Below, piece after piece: positions 35,587 to 45,423 of a DNA stretch of 64,000 nucleotides (positions are counted from its first letter, which is position 1; every line of letters begins with the position of its first letter). Source of the DNA: Cyanobacteria bacterium SIG29 (GTDB taxonomy: Bacteria > Cyanobacteriota > Vampirovibrionia > Gastranaerophilales > Gastranaerophilaceae). A model generated the notes under the pieces. The model was not told where the DNA came from and ran no database searches. It saw only the letters and a program-made list of their open reading frames with translations. The stretch is taken from assembly GCA_015152515.1 (NCBI GenBank), contig SUTV01000001.1, forward strand, positions 248,001 to 312,000, given 5' to 3'. The position numbers and the translations under genes were made by a program.

Positions 35587-38331
35587 ATGACAGTTGAAAA
35601 TAAAAGAGTATATGAACTTGCTAAAGAATACGAAATGAGCAATAAAGATTTTATTGAATATTTAGATACACGCCTAAATATTAAAGTAAAATCACATTCA
35701 AGCAATTTGACACCAGCTCAAATTGACAAAATAAGAGCGTCTTTTAATAAAGGTGCAAATTCAGAACAAAGTGCAAAAAAACCAAAAGCCTTCATTATTA
35801 AAAAGGCAAAAGCACCTGTAAGCGAAACTTCAACTGCTGAAAAGAAAGAAGAAACAAAAACAGAAAAACCAACTGTTATTGTTGAAAAAAAGGAAATTAA
35901 ACAACCAACAACTTCCGTAACTAAAGAACAAAAACAACCAGAAGAAACAACTGAAGATAATAAAGGGAAACAAGATGTTCCTCAATTCCGTTCTTTATTA
36001 GAATACAACAACCGTAACAGTCAAAAAAGACGTCAGGAAATGATGGCTGCACAAAATAGACAACGTGCGCAAGAAGTCAACGAAAAACAACAAAGAGAAA
36101 GGGATAATAGAGAAAATAGACCATCTAAATTCCCGCCAAGACCACAACAAGGTCGTCCTGATATTAAAGGCGAAAGACCTGATAGAAATGGTCAAGAAAG
36201 AAAACCATTTGATAAAAACAGACCTGATTTTAGACAAGATAGAGGTCCAAGACCAGAACGTAGCGAAAGACCAGAAAACAGAGAAGAACGCCAAGAAAGA
36301 GCCGGCGGACAAGATAGAGCGTTTACTGCTAAAAAACCATTACAACATCATGTAATTCCACAAGATATTTATGATGGTAAATCTTCTCAAAATCATGCTT
36401 CTAAGAAAAAAGGGCCTAAAGATAAAAAGAAACAATATAAAAATAAAGAAGAAGAACAAGAATTAATCAGCTTAGAAAAAGCTATTTCTCAAAAACACAA
36501 GAAAAAATCAAAAGACGAAGGTGTTACAGAAGCAGTAAAACAAGTTGTAATTAATGAACCAATTACAGTTGGCGAATTAGCTGTTAAAATTCAAAAATCG
36601 CCTGCTGAAATTGTTAAATTTTTAATGATGCAAGGAATTCTAACAACAGTTAATGAAATAATTGCAGTTGAAACACAAAAGAAAATTTGCGAAAACTTTG
36701 AACTTGAAGTGCTTGAAGAAGATTTAGAAGCATATATGGAAGAAGAACTTGCAAAAGAAGAAAAACAAAATGCAATTAAAAATGTTGATGAATCATTACT
36801 TGAAACAAGAGCACCTGTAATTAGTATTATGGGTCACGTTGACCACGGTAAAACAACATTATTAGACTCAATTAGAGCATCTAAACACAAAATTGTATCT
36901 ACTGAGGTTGGTGGTATCACTCAATCTATCGGTGCATATAGCGTATATTTAGATGACGATAAAGATAAAAAGATTGTATTCGTAGATACTCCTGGTCACG
37001 AAGCTTTCACAGAAATGAGAGCTAGAGGGGCAAAAGCTACAGATATAGCTATTTTAGTAGTTGCTGCTGATGATGGAATTATGCCTCAAACTATTGAAGC
37101 GATTAACCACGCAAGAGCAGCTGAAGTACCAATTATTGTAGCTGTTAACAAAATTGATAAACCAAGTGCTGACCCTGATAAAATCATGCAACAATTAACT
37201 GAATATGGTTTAGTTCCTGAAGAATGGGGTGGCGATACTATATGTGTTAAAGTTAGTGCGCTTCAAGGCAAAGGTATTGACGAATTATTAGAATATATCT
37301 TACTTTTAGCTGAAGTTCAAAACCTAAGAGCAAACAAAACAGCAAGAGCAACAGGTGTTGTAATCGAAGCAAAACTTGATAAAGGAAAAGGTCCAGTTGC
37401 AACATTATTAGTACAAAATGGTACTTTAAATACAGGTGATTGCGTAATTGTTGGAAGTGTTTGCGGTAAAGTAAGAGCATTAATTTCAGATTCTGGCGAA
37501 AGAATTAAAGATGCTGGTCCATCTACTCCTGTTGAAATTTTAGGTTTAACAGAAGTACCTCAAGCTGGTGACGCTTTTGAAGCAGTAGAAAACGAAAAAA
37601 TAATGCGTGCTATTTGCAACGAAAGAAAAGAAAAAGAAAGAAATACTAAACTTGATAATATGAGACCTGCTCACATCAGAAATGAACAAGTTGGTGGAAG
37701 CGAAGATGAAATTAAGAGATTAAACTTAATCATTAAAGCAAATACTCACGGTAGTGCTGAAGCGGTTTCACAAGGTATTGCACAAATTGAATCAAAAGAA
37801 ATCATCACAAAAATTGTACACGTTGGTGTTGGTGATATTTCTGAAGCTGATGTTATGTTAGCTAGTGCAAGTAACGCTATCATTTTAGGATTTACAGTAA
37901 AAGAAGATTCAAACGCACAAGCTGCTGCTGAAAAAGAAAACGTAACTATTAAAAAGTACAATATTATTTACCAAGTTCTTGAAGATTTAGAACAAACTAT
38001 GTTAAACCTACTTCAACCAGAAATTAAAGAAGTTGCATTAGGTCAAGCAGAAGTAAGACAAATCTTTACTGTTGGTAAAACAACAAAAATTGCAGGTTGC
38101 TATGTAACTGAAGGTAAAATTGGCAGAAACAAAACTGCAACAGTATTCAGAAACGGACAAGAAATTTTCAAAGGTCAAATTGACCAATTAAAGAGATTTA
38201 AAGATGACGTTAAAGAAGTTGCAACAGGCTTTGAATGTGGTATTTCATTTGCTAAATTTAATGACCTTCAAGAAGGCGATATAATCAAAGTTACAACAAC
38301 TGAAGAAATTGAAAGACAAGTATTAGTTTAA
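35587..38331 (+). CDS. infB: Translation initiation factor IF-2
   Basis: GTPase that delivers initiator tRNA to the 30S subunit. It has 914 residues. An N-terminal IF2N domain (about 1-50, [18 protein letters not shown]) is followed by a long disordered section (about 55-290) rich in Arg, Glu, Gln, Pro and Asp. A second IF2N domain (about 318-370, [14 protein letters not shown]) precedes the G domain, with GHVDHGKTT (G1, about 417), VDTPGHEAF (G3), NKID (G4) and VKVSALQG (G5). Domains II-IV follow to the end. Upstream (35546-35567) there is a short TTACAAC/GTTGTAA hairpin without a T-run. It is co-linear with rbfA and truB. Confidence 0.98.
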   Translation: MTVENKRVYELAKEYEMSNKDFIEYLDTRLNIKVKSHSSNLTPAQIDKIRASFNKGANSEQSAKKPKAFIIKKAKAPVSETSTAEKKEETKTEKPTVIVEKKEIKQPTTSVTKEQKQPEETTEDNKGKQDVPQFRSLLEYNNRNSQKRRQEMMAAQNRQRAQEVNEKQQRERDNRENRPSKFPPRPQQGRPDIKGERPDRNGQERKPFDKNRPDFRQDRGPRPERSERPENREERQERAGGQDRAFTAKKPLQHHVIPQDIYDGKSSQNHASKKKGPKDKKKQYKNKEEEQELISLEKAISQKHKKKSKDEGVTEAVKQVVINEPITVGELAVKIQKSPAEIVKFLMMQGILTTVNEIIAVETQKKICENFELEVLEEDLEAYMEEELAKEEKQNAIKNVDESLLETRAPVISIMGHVDHGKTTLLDSIRASKHKIVSTEVGGITQSIGAYSVYLDDDKDKKIVFVDTPGHEAFTEMRARGAKATDIAILVVAADDGIMPQTIEAINHARAAEVPIIVAVNKIDKPSADPDKIMQQLTEYGLVPEEWGGDTICVKVSALQGKGIDELLEYILLLAEVQNLRANKTARATGVVIEAKLDKGKGPVATLLVQNGTLNTGDCVIVGSVCGKVRALISDSGERIKDAGPSTPVEILGLTEVPQAGDAFEAVENEKIMRAICNERKEKERNTKLDNMRPAHIRNEQVGGSEDEIKRLNLIIKANTHGSAEAVSQGIAQIESKEIITKIVHVGVGDISEADVMLASASNAIILGFTVKEDSNAQAAAEKENVTIKKYNIIYQVLEDLEQTMLNLLQPEIKEVALGQAEVRQIFTVGKTTKIAGCYVTEGKIGRNKTATVFRNGQEIFKGQIDQLKRFKDDVKEVATGFECGISFAKFNDLQEGDIIKVTTTEEIERQVLV

Positions 38332-38342
38332 TTGGAGTTGTC

Positions 38343-38693
38343 ATGTCTTTAAGAAATGAACGTGTAAGAAAAACTTTAATGAAAGAAATTGCAGATATAA
38401 TTCAAAAAGAATTAAAAGATTCTAGAATACATGGTGTTGTTTCTATTACAGATGTTGAAATGGCTCATGATAATTCTTTTGCTAAAGTTTATTATTCTGT
38501 TTTAGCTGCTGATAAAGACAAAGAATTAACTATTAAAGCAATTAACGAAAATACATCAAAAATCAGATATGAAGTAGGTAAACGCATTCGCTTAAGATTA
38601 ACACCTGAGCTAAGGTTTATTCCTGATAATTCATTAGAACGCGGAACACACGTTATTGATTTAATTAACAAAATTTCAAGAGGCGAGATTTAA
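38343..38693 (+). CDS. rbfA: Ribosome-binding factor A
   Basis: 30S maturation factor needed for 16S rRNA 5' processing. The protein is 116 residues, a single KH-like domain with RNERVRKTLMKEIADII at the start, HGVVSITDVEMAHDNSFAKVYYS (cited in part, about 30-52) and the conserved LRLTPELRFIPDNSLERG (about 80-97). It begins 11 bases after infB with GGAG ahead of the ATG, in the usual infB-rbfA-truB order. Confidence 0.97.
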   Translation: MSLRNERVRKTLMKEIADIIQKELKDSRIHGVVSITDVEMAHDNSFAKVYYSVLAADKDKELTIKAINENTSKIRYEVGKRIRLRLTPELRFIPDNSLERGTHVIDLINKISRGEI

Positions 38694-38698
38694 TTTTA

Positions 38699-39556
38699 AT
38701 GTTCGGATTTCTGAATATTAATAAACCATCTGGAATAACTTCTCACAAAGTTATATCTGTTTTGCGTAAAATTACAGGTATAAAACAAATTGGGCATGCT
38801 GGAACGCTAGATCCTTTGGCAAGTGGTGTTCTTCCTATCGCAATTGGTAAAGCATCCAAATTAATTGATTACCTACCATCCGATAAAAGCTATCAAGTAG
38901 GAATGTATTTAGGTAAAATTTCAGATACTTATGATACGGAAGGCGAAATTAAAGAAACTGGTTATAGACAAATTTCTCTTGATGAAATCAACCAAGCATT
39001 AAATAAATTTAGAGGAACAATAAAACAAATACCACCAGCATTTTCTGCTGTTCACTACAATGGCAAACGGTTATACGAATTAGCAAGAAATGGTAAAATA
39101 CCAGATGATATTCCATCTAGAGAAATAACCATTTACAAAAATGAATTAATAAGTTTTGACTACGAAAAACAAACTCTAAAACTAGATATTTCTTGTTCAA
39201 AAGGCACATATATTCGTTCTATAGTTAACGATTTAGGTCAAGAATTAAATTGTGGTGCTGTAATGTTTGAACTTATAAGAACAAATTCAGCAAATATGGA
39301 TTTAACACAAGCACTTGAATTAAATGAAAATCTAAAAAAAGAAAATATCATTGAAAACCTAATTGCACCACAAAATATTTTAAAACTTAATAAAATAGAA
39401 TTAACAGAAAAGGACTTTGAAAAGGTTTTAAATGGCAATAAATTCAAAAATGGTTATAATATTCTAAATGAAGTTTTACTCTTAAAAGAAGGCAAGGTAA
39501 TTGCCTTAGCGCAAGCAGATAAAGATTTTATTCAACCAAAAAAGGTTTTATTATGA
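38699..39556 (+). CDS. truB: tRNA pseudouridine synthase B (U55)
   Basis: Makes pseudouridine 55 in the T arm of tRNAs. The protein is 285 residues with GFLNINKPSGITSH at the N terminus, the catalytic-Asp motif GHAGTLDPLASGVLPIAIG (about 35-53), the PPAFSAVHYNGKRLYELAR stretch (about 110) and CSKGTYIRSIVNDLGQEL (about 166). It starts 5 bases after rbfA and overlaps the next gene by 4 bases. Confidence 0.97.
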   Translation: MFGFLNINKPSGITSHKVISVLRKITGIKQIGHAGTLDPLASGVLPIAIGKASKLIDYLPSDKSYQVGMYLGKISDTYDTEGEIKETGYRQISLDEINQALNKFRGTIKQIPPAFSAVHYNGKRLYELARNGKIPDDIPSREITIYKNELISFDYEKQTLKLDISCSKGTYIRSIVNDLGQELNCGAVMFELIRTNSANMDLTQALELNENLKKENIIENLIAPQNILKLNKIELTEKDFEKVLNGNKFKNGYNILNEVLLLKEGKVIALAQADKDFIQPKKVLL

Positions 39557-40377
39557 AAAAATTATTTTTAATTTTAATATTATTACTTATTCCAAATGTT
39601 TATGCTGAAAATTGCAATATAAAATGTCCATCTGAATCACTAAATATAATTGAAGGTGAAACTATTTTAAATAAAGTTACTGGCATAAACTTTTTATCTA
39701 AAAAAATAATTGAATTAGCAATTCAAAAAGAAATTAATGATGAATTAGAAAAATCAAAAATTGACGCTGTTTTAGATATTTTTAACCTTAAAAGATTAAA
39801 AAATGGCGAATTCAAATCTTTAAAAATTAAAACAGACAATTTCAAATATCGCGCATTAAGTATGAGCAATTTTTCTGCTGAAACATACTGCAACTATAAT
39901 AATTTTATTTATAAAAATAAAAAAATTTATTTCCCAACAGATATTCCTTTTAAATTTGAAGGTGAAATTACTAACACTGATATTCAAAATGTAATTAACT
40001 CATATGAATTTCAAAAAGAATTAAAAAGAAACAATATTATTCAAACTCCTAATATTATAATTCAAGATAATTATTTACATTTTACAATTCCTATAAAAAG
40101 CTTTATTTCCTTTGATATTAAGTTTAAGGCTAATGTTGAAGTTTCGAATAATAAAATTGTATTAAGAAATATCACTTTTAACTCAAATAGTAATATAATT
40201 AATAACGATATACTTGCCCCATTATTAAACAACATAAATCCAATTGCATACGAATTCAATTCTGTTAATGGGAAATTCTTCAATATAGATATAACAAAAG
40301 CAATAATTCTTGAAGATAAAATAAAAATAAATGGTATATTAAATATCAATCAAAACTACGGTGAGAGAAATGAGTAA
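39553..40377 (+). CDS. Exported DUF2993 (LmeA-like) protein
   Basis: The protein is 274 residues. A signal peptide (MKKLFLILILLLIPNVYA-EN) precedes a body of alternating beta strands with FKSLKIKTDNFKYRALSMSNFSAET (cited in part, about 92-116), the pattern of DUF2993, a family with a lipid-binding tubular fold that includes mycobacterial LmeA and is common in cyanobacteria. An envelope or membrane-lipid role is likely. The ATG overlaps the truB stop, and its own end overlaps the next gene by 8 bases. Confidence 0.75.
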   Translation: MKKLFLILILLLIPNVYAENCNIKCPSESLNIIEGETILNKVTGINFLSKKIIELAIQKEINDELEKSKIDAVLDIFNLKRLKNGEFKSLKIKTDNFKYRALSMSNFSAETYCNYNNFIYKNKKIYFPTDIPFKFEGEITNTDIQNVINSYEFQKELKRNNIIQTPNIIIQDNYLHFTIPIKSFISFDIKFKANVEVSNNKIVLRNITFNSNSNIINNDILAPLLNNINPIAYEFNSVNGKFFNIDITKAIILEDKIKINGILNINQNYGERNE

Positions 40378-40996
40378 TTTTTCAAAAATAGTAATAATAA
40401 TTTTAATAATACTATCTTTTTTCTTTATTGAAGAAAAATACGGAAAACAAATTAATTCTTTATTATCTTCAATAGGTACAATGCCTAAAATTGAAATGCC
40501 TAATAAAAACGAAGAAACTGAACAAGTAAAAAAACCAACAGATATTTCAAATCAAACAAATGAAACAAAAAACAAAACTGTTGCAAACATTTATTTTTTA
40601 GCACTTGATTCAGATGATAATGGCATTTACAAAAAAGTTGAAAGAGAATATAACACAAAAGAAGATAAATTAACTTTTGCTATTAAAGAATTACTTAAAG
40701 GACCTAATTTTGTTGAAAAATCAATGGGAGCATATAGCGAAATTCCAAAAACAACAAAATTAAATAAAATAAAGTATGAAAAAAATAAAGTAATTATAGA
40801 TTTAAGTACAGATTTCCAATATGGCGGTGGAACAGATAGTATTTATTCAAGAATGATGCAACTTATTAAAACAGCAGTAAATAATACTAACAATAAAAAA
40901 ATATATTTATATTTAGATGGCAAACAAGTAAATATTCTTGGTGGAGAAGGTATTATGGTTTCTCAACCATTAACAGAAAAATCTTTGGAAATCTAG
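40370..40996 (+). CDS. Membrane-anchored GerMN-domain protein
   Basis: The protein is 208 residues. One N-terminal membrane anchor (IVIIILIILSFFFIE, about 7-21) is followed by a Lys/Glu/Asn/Thr-rich linker (about 40-65) and a single GerMN domain: NIYFLALDSDDNGIYKKVERE, LTFAIKELLKGPN, then KIKYEKNKVIIDLSTDFQYGGGTDSIYSRMMQL (cited in part) and KIYLYLDG. GerMN domains occur in envelope proteins and spore germination proteins; here no sporulation gene is nearby. An open frame extends to a GTG at 40361, but the ATG at 40370 with GGTGAG upstream is preferred. Confidence 0.85.
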   Translation: MSNFSKIVIIILIILSFFFIEEKYGKQINSLLSSIGTMPKIEMPNKNEETEQVKKPTDISNQTNETKNKTVANIYFLALDSDDNGIYKKVEREYNTKEDKLTFAIKELLKGPNFVEKSMGAYSEIPKTTKLNKIKYEKNKVIIDLSTDFQYGGGTDSIYSRMMQLIKTAVNNTNNKKIYLYLDGKQVNILGGEGIMVSQPLTEKSLEI

Positions 40997-41034
40997 CAAA
41001 AACGAAAATACGTTAGATTATTTCCAACCTTAAT

Positions 41035-41049
41035 ATGTAATAATTACAT
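41035..41049. promoter_or_regulatory. Palindrome upstream of the LuxR-type gene, possible operator
   Basis: ATGTAAT-A-ATTACAT, a perfect 7-1-7 inverted repeat 25 bases before the regulator's ATG. It could be an autoregulatory site; it could also be chance in AT-rich DNA. Confidence 0.35.
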
Positions 41050-41074
41050 TATCACGGGTAGGAATTAAATAATT

Positions 41075-41392
41075 ATGGAAAATGAAAGAGTTTTATTTAC
41101 CATTCGAGAACTTGATGTTCGAAGAACTAATGATGGAAATTTTTGCTTAAAAATGAAAATTTCAGACGATATAATGAATTTATTTAATAAAAATAAATTC
41201 AATTTAACAGAAAGAGAACAAGAAGTTTTAAATCTTTTATCAAAAGGTTTGAAAAATAATGAAATAGCGAATGTTTTATGCGTTAGTGTTCATACTGTAA
41301 AAGCACATGTGGCAAGTATTTTGCAAAAACTTGAAGTTGAAGATAGAGTTCAAGCCGTAATCAAAGCAATTTCAGAAAAACTTATAGTTTGA
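41075..41392 (+). CDS. LuxR/NarL-type helix-turn-helix regulator without receiver domain
   Basis: The 105-residue protein has a short N-terminal beta-like segment (about 1-42). The full LuxR DNA-binding domain follows (about 45-102), with LTEREQEVLNLLSKGLKNNEIA, VCVS-like VLCVSVHTVKAHVASILQKL (cited in part) and VEDRVQAVIKAI. There is no phospho-receiver, so it is probably a constitutively DNA-binding or ligand-free regulator. It lies 60 bases before the multi-Clp-N gene and has a palindrome upstream at 41035-41049. Target genes are unknown. Confidence 0.9.
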   Translation: MENERVLFTIRELDVRRTNDGNFCLKMKISDDIMNLFNKNKFNLTEREQEVLNLLSKGLKNNEIANVLCVSVHTVKAHVASILQKLEVEDRVQAVIKAISEKLIV

Positions 41393-41452
41393 TGATTACA
41401 AAACCAAGCTTATGTGGTAAAATTTTCATGTAGATTATAAAGGGACTATATC

Positions 41453-42829
41453 TTGTTTGAAAAGTTTACAGAAAAAGCAATTGAAGCAGTAAAATCAGCT
41501 CAAATATACGCTATTGAACTTAATCACGAAAAAATCTATCCTGAACATTTATTACTATCTTTATTAAATGATTCAAATAGTTTAATTGTTAAAACCTTTA
41601 ATATCTATAAAATAGAAATAGAAGACCTAAAAAAAGAGATAAAAGTCTTATTAAATAAACGTGCAGTTATTAAACCAGTTGAATTTGTTACTTTTAGTGA
41701 TTCATCTAAAGATATTTTTGAAAAAACATTAGAAATTGCACGCATTTTAGGAAATTCATATGTAAAACAAGAACACTTATTTTTAGCCATTTGGGATTAC
41801 CCAAAACTAGAATTAACAAATGTTTTAAAAGAAAAAGGCATAGATGTAGAAAAACTAAAAACAATGTTTTACAATGTTTTATCTGCACATAAGCCTAAAA
41901 AAATCAAACATCCAGAAGCTATTGAAAAAAGAAGACGTGTTGATAAAGCAGAAAACATAATTTCATTAATCGAAAGTTCTGATAGCAGAAAGATTTTTGA
42001 CAAAGCTATTGCAAAATTATCGACTTCAAGCTATGAAATTCTAGGTACAGAGCAAATTATGCAATCAATTCTAGAAGATGTAGAAGAAAATTCTGAACTA
42101 TATAAAACACTATCAGATTTTGGTATTACAGCTGATAGCTTTACATCAAAATTAAACGAATTATCTTCAAGACAAGCAGAATACGAAGATAAACAAATTA
42201 TATTTACACCTAATGCCTTAAAAACATTAATGATGGCACTAGATATTGTTCGAGAAGAAGGAAATGCTTCTATTCTTCCAGAACACATCATATTAGGCAT
42301 CTTAAAATCAAAAAAAGGTATTGCATATAACATTTTAAAAGAACTAAATGTTAATGAATACTTACTAGAAGAAAAAATCTTACAACCTATTGAAAAACAA
42401 AAGAATGAAACGCTATACATTCTACGACTAGCGAAACAAGAAGCTAGAAGGATTGGCAATAGTGTTGTAGGTAGTGAACTTATACTTTTAGGAATAGTTT
42501 TAGAAGCTAATAGTATAGCAGCTGATGTTTTAAGAGATTTAGGTGTTATCGTAAAAGACGCAAGAGAAGTCATCGAAGAATTAATCGGTACAAATGATGA
42601 CTACGCAAATGCAGAAATTACATTTAGCCAAAGAGCAAAATTAATCCTAGAAGAAGCGTGGAATATAGCAAAAGCGCAAAACAAAAACAGAACAACTGCA
42701 GATGATTTATTGATTGCTATTTGCAATCAACCTGATTCTGTAGCAATGAAAGCATTAAGTAAATTAGGGGTTGATGCTCTTGAAATCAAACAAGGAATTA
42801 AAAACAGACTTGAAAGCTTCAGAATTTGA
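41453..42829 (+). CDS. ATPase-less protein with repeated Clp N domains
   Basis: The 458-residue protein is composed of Clp N-domain motifs, with no Walker motif anywhere. Three double modules can be seen. The first spans about 1-145 (FTEKAIEAVKSAQIYAIELNHEKIYPEHLLLSLL, cited in part; FEKTLEIARILGNSYVKQEHLFLAI). The second spans about 178-310 (FDKAIAKLSTSSYEILGTEQIM; ALKTLMMALDIVREEG...PEHIILGIL). The third spans about 322-455 (LRLAKQEARRIGNSVVGSELILLGI; AKLILEEAWNIAKAQNKNRTTADDLLIAI). Clp N domains bind substrates and adaptors in ClpA/ClpC, so this may be an adaptor, competitor or substrate hub. Start: TTG with AGGGAC 6 bases upstream. Confidence 0.82.
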   Translation: MFEKFTEKAIEAVKSAQIYAIELNHEKIYPEHLLLSLLNDSNSLIVKTFNIYKIEIEDLKKEIKVLLNKRAVIKPVEFVTFSDSSKDIFEKTLEIARILGNSYVKQEHLFLAIWDYPKLELTNVLKEKGIDVEKLKTMFYNVLSAHKPKKIKHPEAIEKRRRVDKAENIISLIESSDSRKIFDKAIAKLSTSSYEILGTEQIMQSILEDVEENSELYKTLSDFGITADSFTSKLNELSSRQAEYEDKQIIFTPNALKTLMMALDIVREEGNASILPEHIILGILKSKKGIAYNILKELNVNEYLLEEKILQPIEKQKNETLYILRLAKQEARRIGNSVVGSELILLGIVLEANSIAADVLRDLGVIVKDAREVIEELIGTNDDYANAEITFSQRAKLILEEAWNIAKAQNKNRTTADDLLIAICNQPDSVAMKALSKLGVDALEIKQGIKNRLESFRI

Positions 42830-44630
42830 GCTTTTAGTTCCAGCGAATAACAAGGAAATAGCAATCAAAGCCATAAAAGCAGGTGCTGATGCTATTTATA
42901 TTGGTTATTCTCGTTTTGGTGCAAGAGTTCAAGCTGGAAATTCAATGAAGGATATTATTGAAATCATTGAATTTGCGCATCAATACCGTGTTAAAGTTTA
43001 TATTACAATCAACACTATTTTAAAAGATGAAGAACTAAAAAAAGTTGAAAGATTAATTTGGCATTTATATACAATTAAAGCTGATGGAATTATTATTCAA
43101 GATATGGGAATTTTAGAATTAAAACTTCCTCCAATTCCAATTATAGCAAGCACTCAATGCCATAATAACACTCTAGAAAAAATCAAATTTTTAGAAAAAA
43201 CAGGTTTTAAAAGGGTAATTTTACCTAGAGAAATCAGTTTAAGAGAAATCAAAGAAACCCGTAAAAATACAAATATAGAGCTTGAATGTTTTGTGCATGG
43301 TGCCTTATGTATGTCATATAGCGGACAATGTTATTTAAGCCACTCTATCGGAGGAAGAAGTGCAAACAGAGGGGAATGCGCTCAACCTTGTAGAAAAAAA
43401 TATTCTCTAAAAGATGCCGAAGGAAAATATATTTTAAAAGATAAGTTTATACTTAGCCTAAAAGACTTAAATTTATCTGATAGATTAGAAGACTTAATTT
43501 TGGCAGGAATAACCTCTTTTAAAATAGAAGGCAGGCTAAAAAATGAAGCCTATGTTGTAAATACAACTACATACTATCGACAAGCTTTAGATAAAATTTT
43601 AAATAACTATGGGCTAAAGAAATCATCTTGTGGCTCATCTACATATGAATTTGAACCTAATTTAGATAAAACCTTTAACAGAGGTTATACAAATTTTTAC
43701 CTAGATGAAAAGAAAAAAGATATCGGCTCAGTTAATTACAATTCTTCTATTGGTGAATTTATTGGTGTTGTACAAAGTGTAAAAAAGAACTTCTTTTCGC
43801 TAAACACAAATATTTTAAATAATGGCGATGGTATTTGCTTTTTTAATGAAAACAAAGAACTTCAAGGCACAAATATAAATAAAACAGAAGGCAATATTGT
43901 TTTCCCTGCTGATATTAAAGGAATAAAAGAAGGAATAAAAATATATAGAAACTTTAATAAAGATTTCGACAACAAAATTAAAAATACAAATATTACAAGA
44001 AAGCTTTCAACAACAATAAAAGTTAGAGAAACAAAACAATATTATATGTTCTTTTTAACAGATGAAGAAGGTAATACAGCGACACATTTAATTAATAAAA
44101 CCTTTGATTTAGCTATAAATAAAGAAAAAGCTATAAATACTTTAGAAGTACAACTTTCTAAAGCTGGCGATACTGAATTTAAAATTACAAAAGCAGATAT
44201 TAAACTTAAAAAAATTCCATTTATAAAAGTTTCTAAAATAAATGAAATCAGGAGAATTTTACTTTCACAATTAAGAAAAATAAGAAGAAAAAACTATAAA
44301 TATTGTTATAGAACAACACCACTTATAAAAACAGAATATCCAACAGAAACTCTTGATTATAAAGCAAATATCTATAATGAAAAGGCTCTTCACTTTTATA
44401 AATCAAGAGGATGTATTGTGCAAGAAATGGCACTTGAAACTCAATCAAATGTAAAAGATAAAGAAGTAATGACATCTAAATATTGCATTAAAAATCAACT
44501 AGGTTTATGTCCAAAACAAAACCCGATAAAAAAATACGCTGAACCATTCGTTTTAATAGACGAATTCAACAAGGAATACCTTGTTGAATTCAACTGTAAG
44601 GAATGTGTTATGAATGTAAGAATTAATTAA
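42810..44630 (+). CDS. U32 family peptidase-like protein (RlhA/TrhP-type)
   Basis: Members of this family are peptidases or, as in E. coli RlhA and TrhP, RNA C/U-hydroxylation factors. The protein is about 606 residues with ELLVPANNKEIAIKAIKAGADAIYIG near the start (cited in part). The signature CFVHGALCMSYSGQCYLSHSIGGRSANRGECAQPCR is present at about 165-200 (cited only to identify it; Cys residues probably bind a cluster). A DUF3656-like C-terminal section and a final CKECVMNVR follow. The start is uncertain: TTG 42810 fits the family N terminus with AAGGAA 12 bases upstream; ATG 42774 is possible. It overlaps the multi-Clp-N gene. Confidence 0.85.
   Translation: MKASEFELLVPANNKEIAIKAIKAGADAIYIGYSRFGARVQAGNSMKDIIEIIEFAHQYRVKVYITINTILKDEELKKVERLIWHLYTIKADGIIIQDMGILELKLPPIPIIASTQCHNNTLEKIKFLEKTGFKRVILPREISLREIKETRKNTNIELECFVHGALCMSYSGQCYLSHSIGGRSANRGECAQPCRKKYSLKDAEGKYILKDKFILSLKDLNLSDRLEDLILAGITSFKIEGRLKNEAYVVNTTTYYRQALDKILNNYGLKKSSCGSSTYEFEPNLDKTFNRGYTNFYLDEKKKDIGSVNYNSSIGEFIGVVQSVKKNFFSLNTNILNNGDGICFFNENKELQGTNINKTEGNIVFPADIKGIKEGIKIYRNFNKDFDNKIKNTNITRKLSTTIKVRETKQYYMFFLTDEEGNTATHLINKTFDLAINKEKAINTLEVQLSKAGDTEFKITKADIKLKKIPFIKVSKINEIRRILLSQLRKIRRKNYKYCYRTTPLIKTEYPTETLDYKANIYNEKALHFYKSRGCIVQEMALETQSNVKDKEVMTSKYCIKNQLGLCPKQNPIKKYAEPFVLIDEFNKEYLVEFNCKECVMNVRIN
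44562..44591. repeat. Perfect 13-bp inverted repeat inside the U32 gene
   Basis: GAATTCAACAAGG, loop AATA, then the exact reverse complement. It lies about 40 bases before the stop codon, encodes EFNKEYLVEF, and has no T-run on either side. Confidence 0.75.
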
Positions 44631-45211
44631 GCTCTTTTTAAAGATGCATATGCTGGGTTGTTAGCAATTAAACCTTCGATTGTTGTCATTTGGTTGCCAT
44701 CTTTAACATATAATTTTGATAAATAATTTAATCTTTTTACTAATCTAGAATCGCTTACTTTTAAAGAAGGGTTTTGAGAAGTGAAGCTCATCCATGTTTG
44801 AACTTCAGTTGTCCAAGCTTGAACTTCTTCTTCGTATGTTTTTGTATTTTGGTGGTGAACACTTTCGTGAGCAATTAAACAAGCGATTGCTTCAACAGGA
44901 GCTGTTTTGTAGTTTGCACTAATTAAAATAACTAAACCACCATTAGCTGTTTTAGCTGTAACAGCTTCACATGTACCATAACCCATAACTTCTAAATTTC
45001 TGAACATTATTTTAATAGGTTTATTTGTAGAATTTTGTCCTTGGATAACATTTAAAACTTTTGTATTGTTCATTGCAGCTAATCTATTTAAAGCTTCAAC
45101 CAATACAGGTTGTTTTGTACTCATTGAAAAGTCTGCTGCAACTGCAACATTTGAAATGCACACAAAAATTAACGCGCAAAAAAGCACAACTATCTTACTT
45201 AAAAGTTTCAT
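44627..45211 (-). CDS. Exported putative zinc metallopeptidase (HExxH)
   Basis: The protein is 194 residues. A signal peptide (MKLLSKIVVLFCALIFVC... cleaved near AVA-ADF) precedes a domain with IAHESVHHQ (about residue 121). That is an HExxH zinc-peptidase motif, followed 10-15 residues later by EEEVQAW, where a third ligand Glu could lie. Two further Cys residues (GTCEAVTA, AIACLIAHE) might form a disulfide. The frame is open upstream to 45286, but the ATG at 45211 with AAAGGA begins a clean signal peptide. No named family recognised. It shares a TTAA with the end of the convergent U32 gene. Confidence 0.65.
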   Translation of the reverse strand: MKLLSKIVVLFCALIFVCISNVAVAADFSMSTKQPVLVEALNRLAAMNNTKVLNVIQGQNSTNKPIKIMFRNLEVMGYGTCEAVTAKTANGGLVILISANYKTAPVEAIACLIAHESVHHQNTKTYEEEVQAWTTEVQTWMSFTSQNPSLKVSDSRLVKRLNYLSKLYVKDGNQMTTIEGLIANNPAYASLKRA

Positions 45212-45423
45212 AACAGGGAATCCTTTGAGAACAACTACATCTTTTACATTTATTTTGGGAATTGTATTAACCTTACAAATATACATTTCGGCAATTAAAA
45301 AAATAACTTTAGTAATTTCTTTAATTTTTTCTTATTTTCGTTACATTTCTTAAAATAATTCCTTAAAAAGCAAGTGTTTACTTGATTTTATTATTGTATA
45401 ATTTTAGAAAAAGGAGATTATTT

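Noticed and set aside
35998-36355. Overlapping frames in the infB linker, both strands
   Set aside because: The Arg/Glu/Asp/Gln-rich linker keeps several frames open. The real frame is fixed by the flanking IF2N and G domains.
42031-42573. 180-codon open frame antisense to the multi-Clp-N gene
   Set aside because: The product is a Ser/Phe/Ile-rich shadow of the repeats on the real strand, with no ribosome site or promoter.
45212-45423. Longest gap (about 210 bases) as a hidden gene or ncRNA
   Set aside because: It is AT-rich with T-rich stretches and only a TATAAT with a weak -35 for lpdA. No ribosome-linked short frame or stable hairpin stands out.
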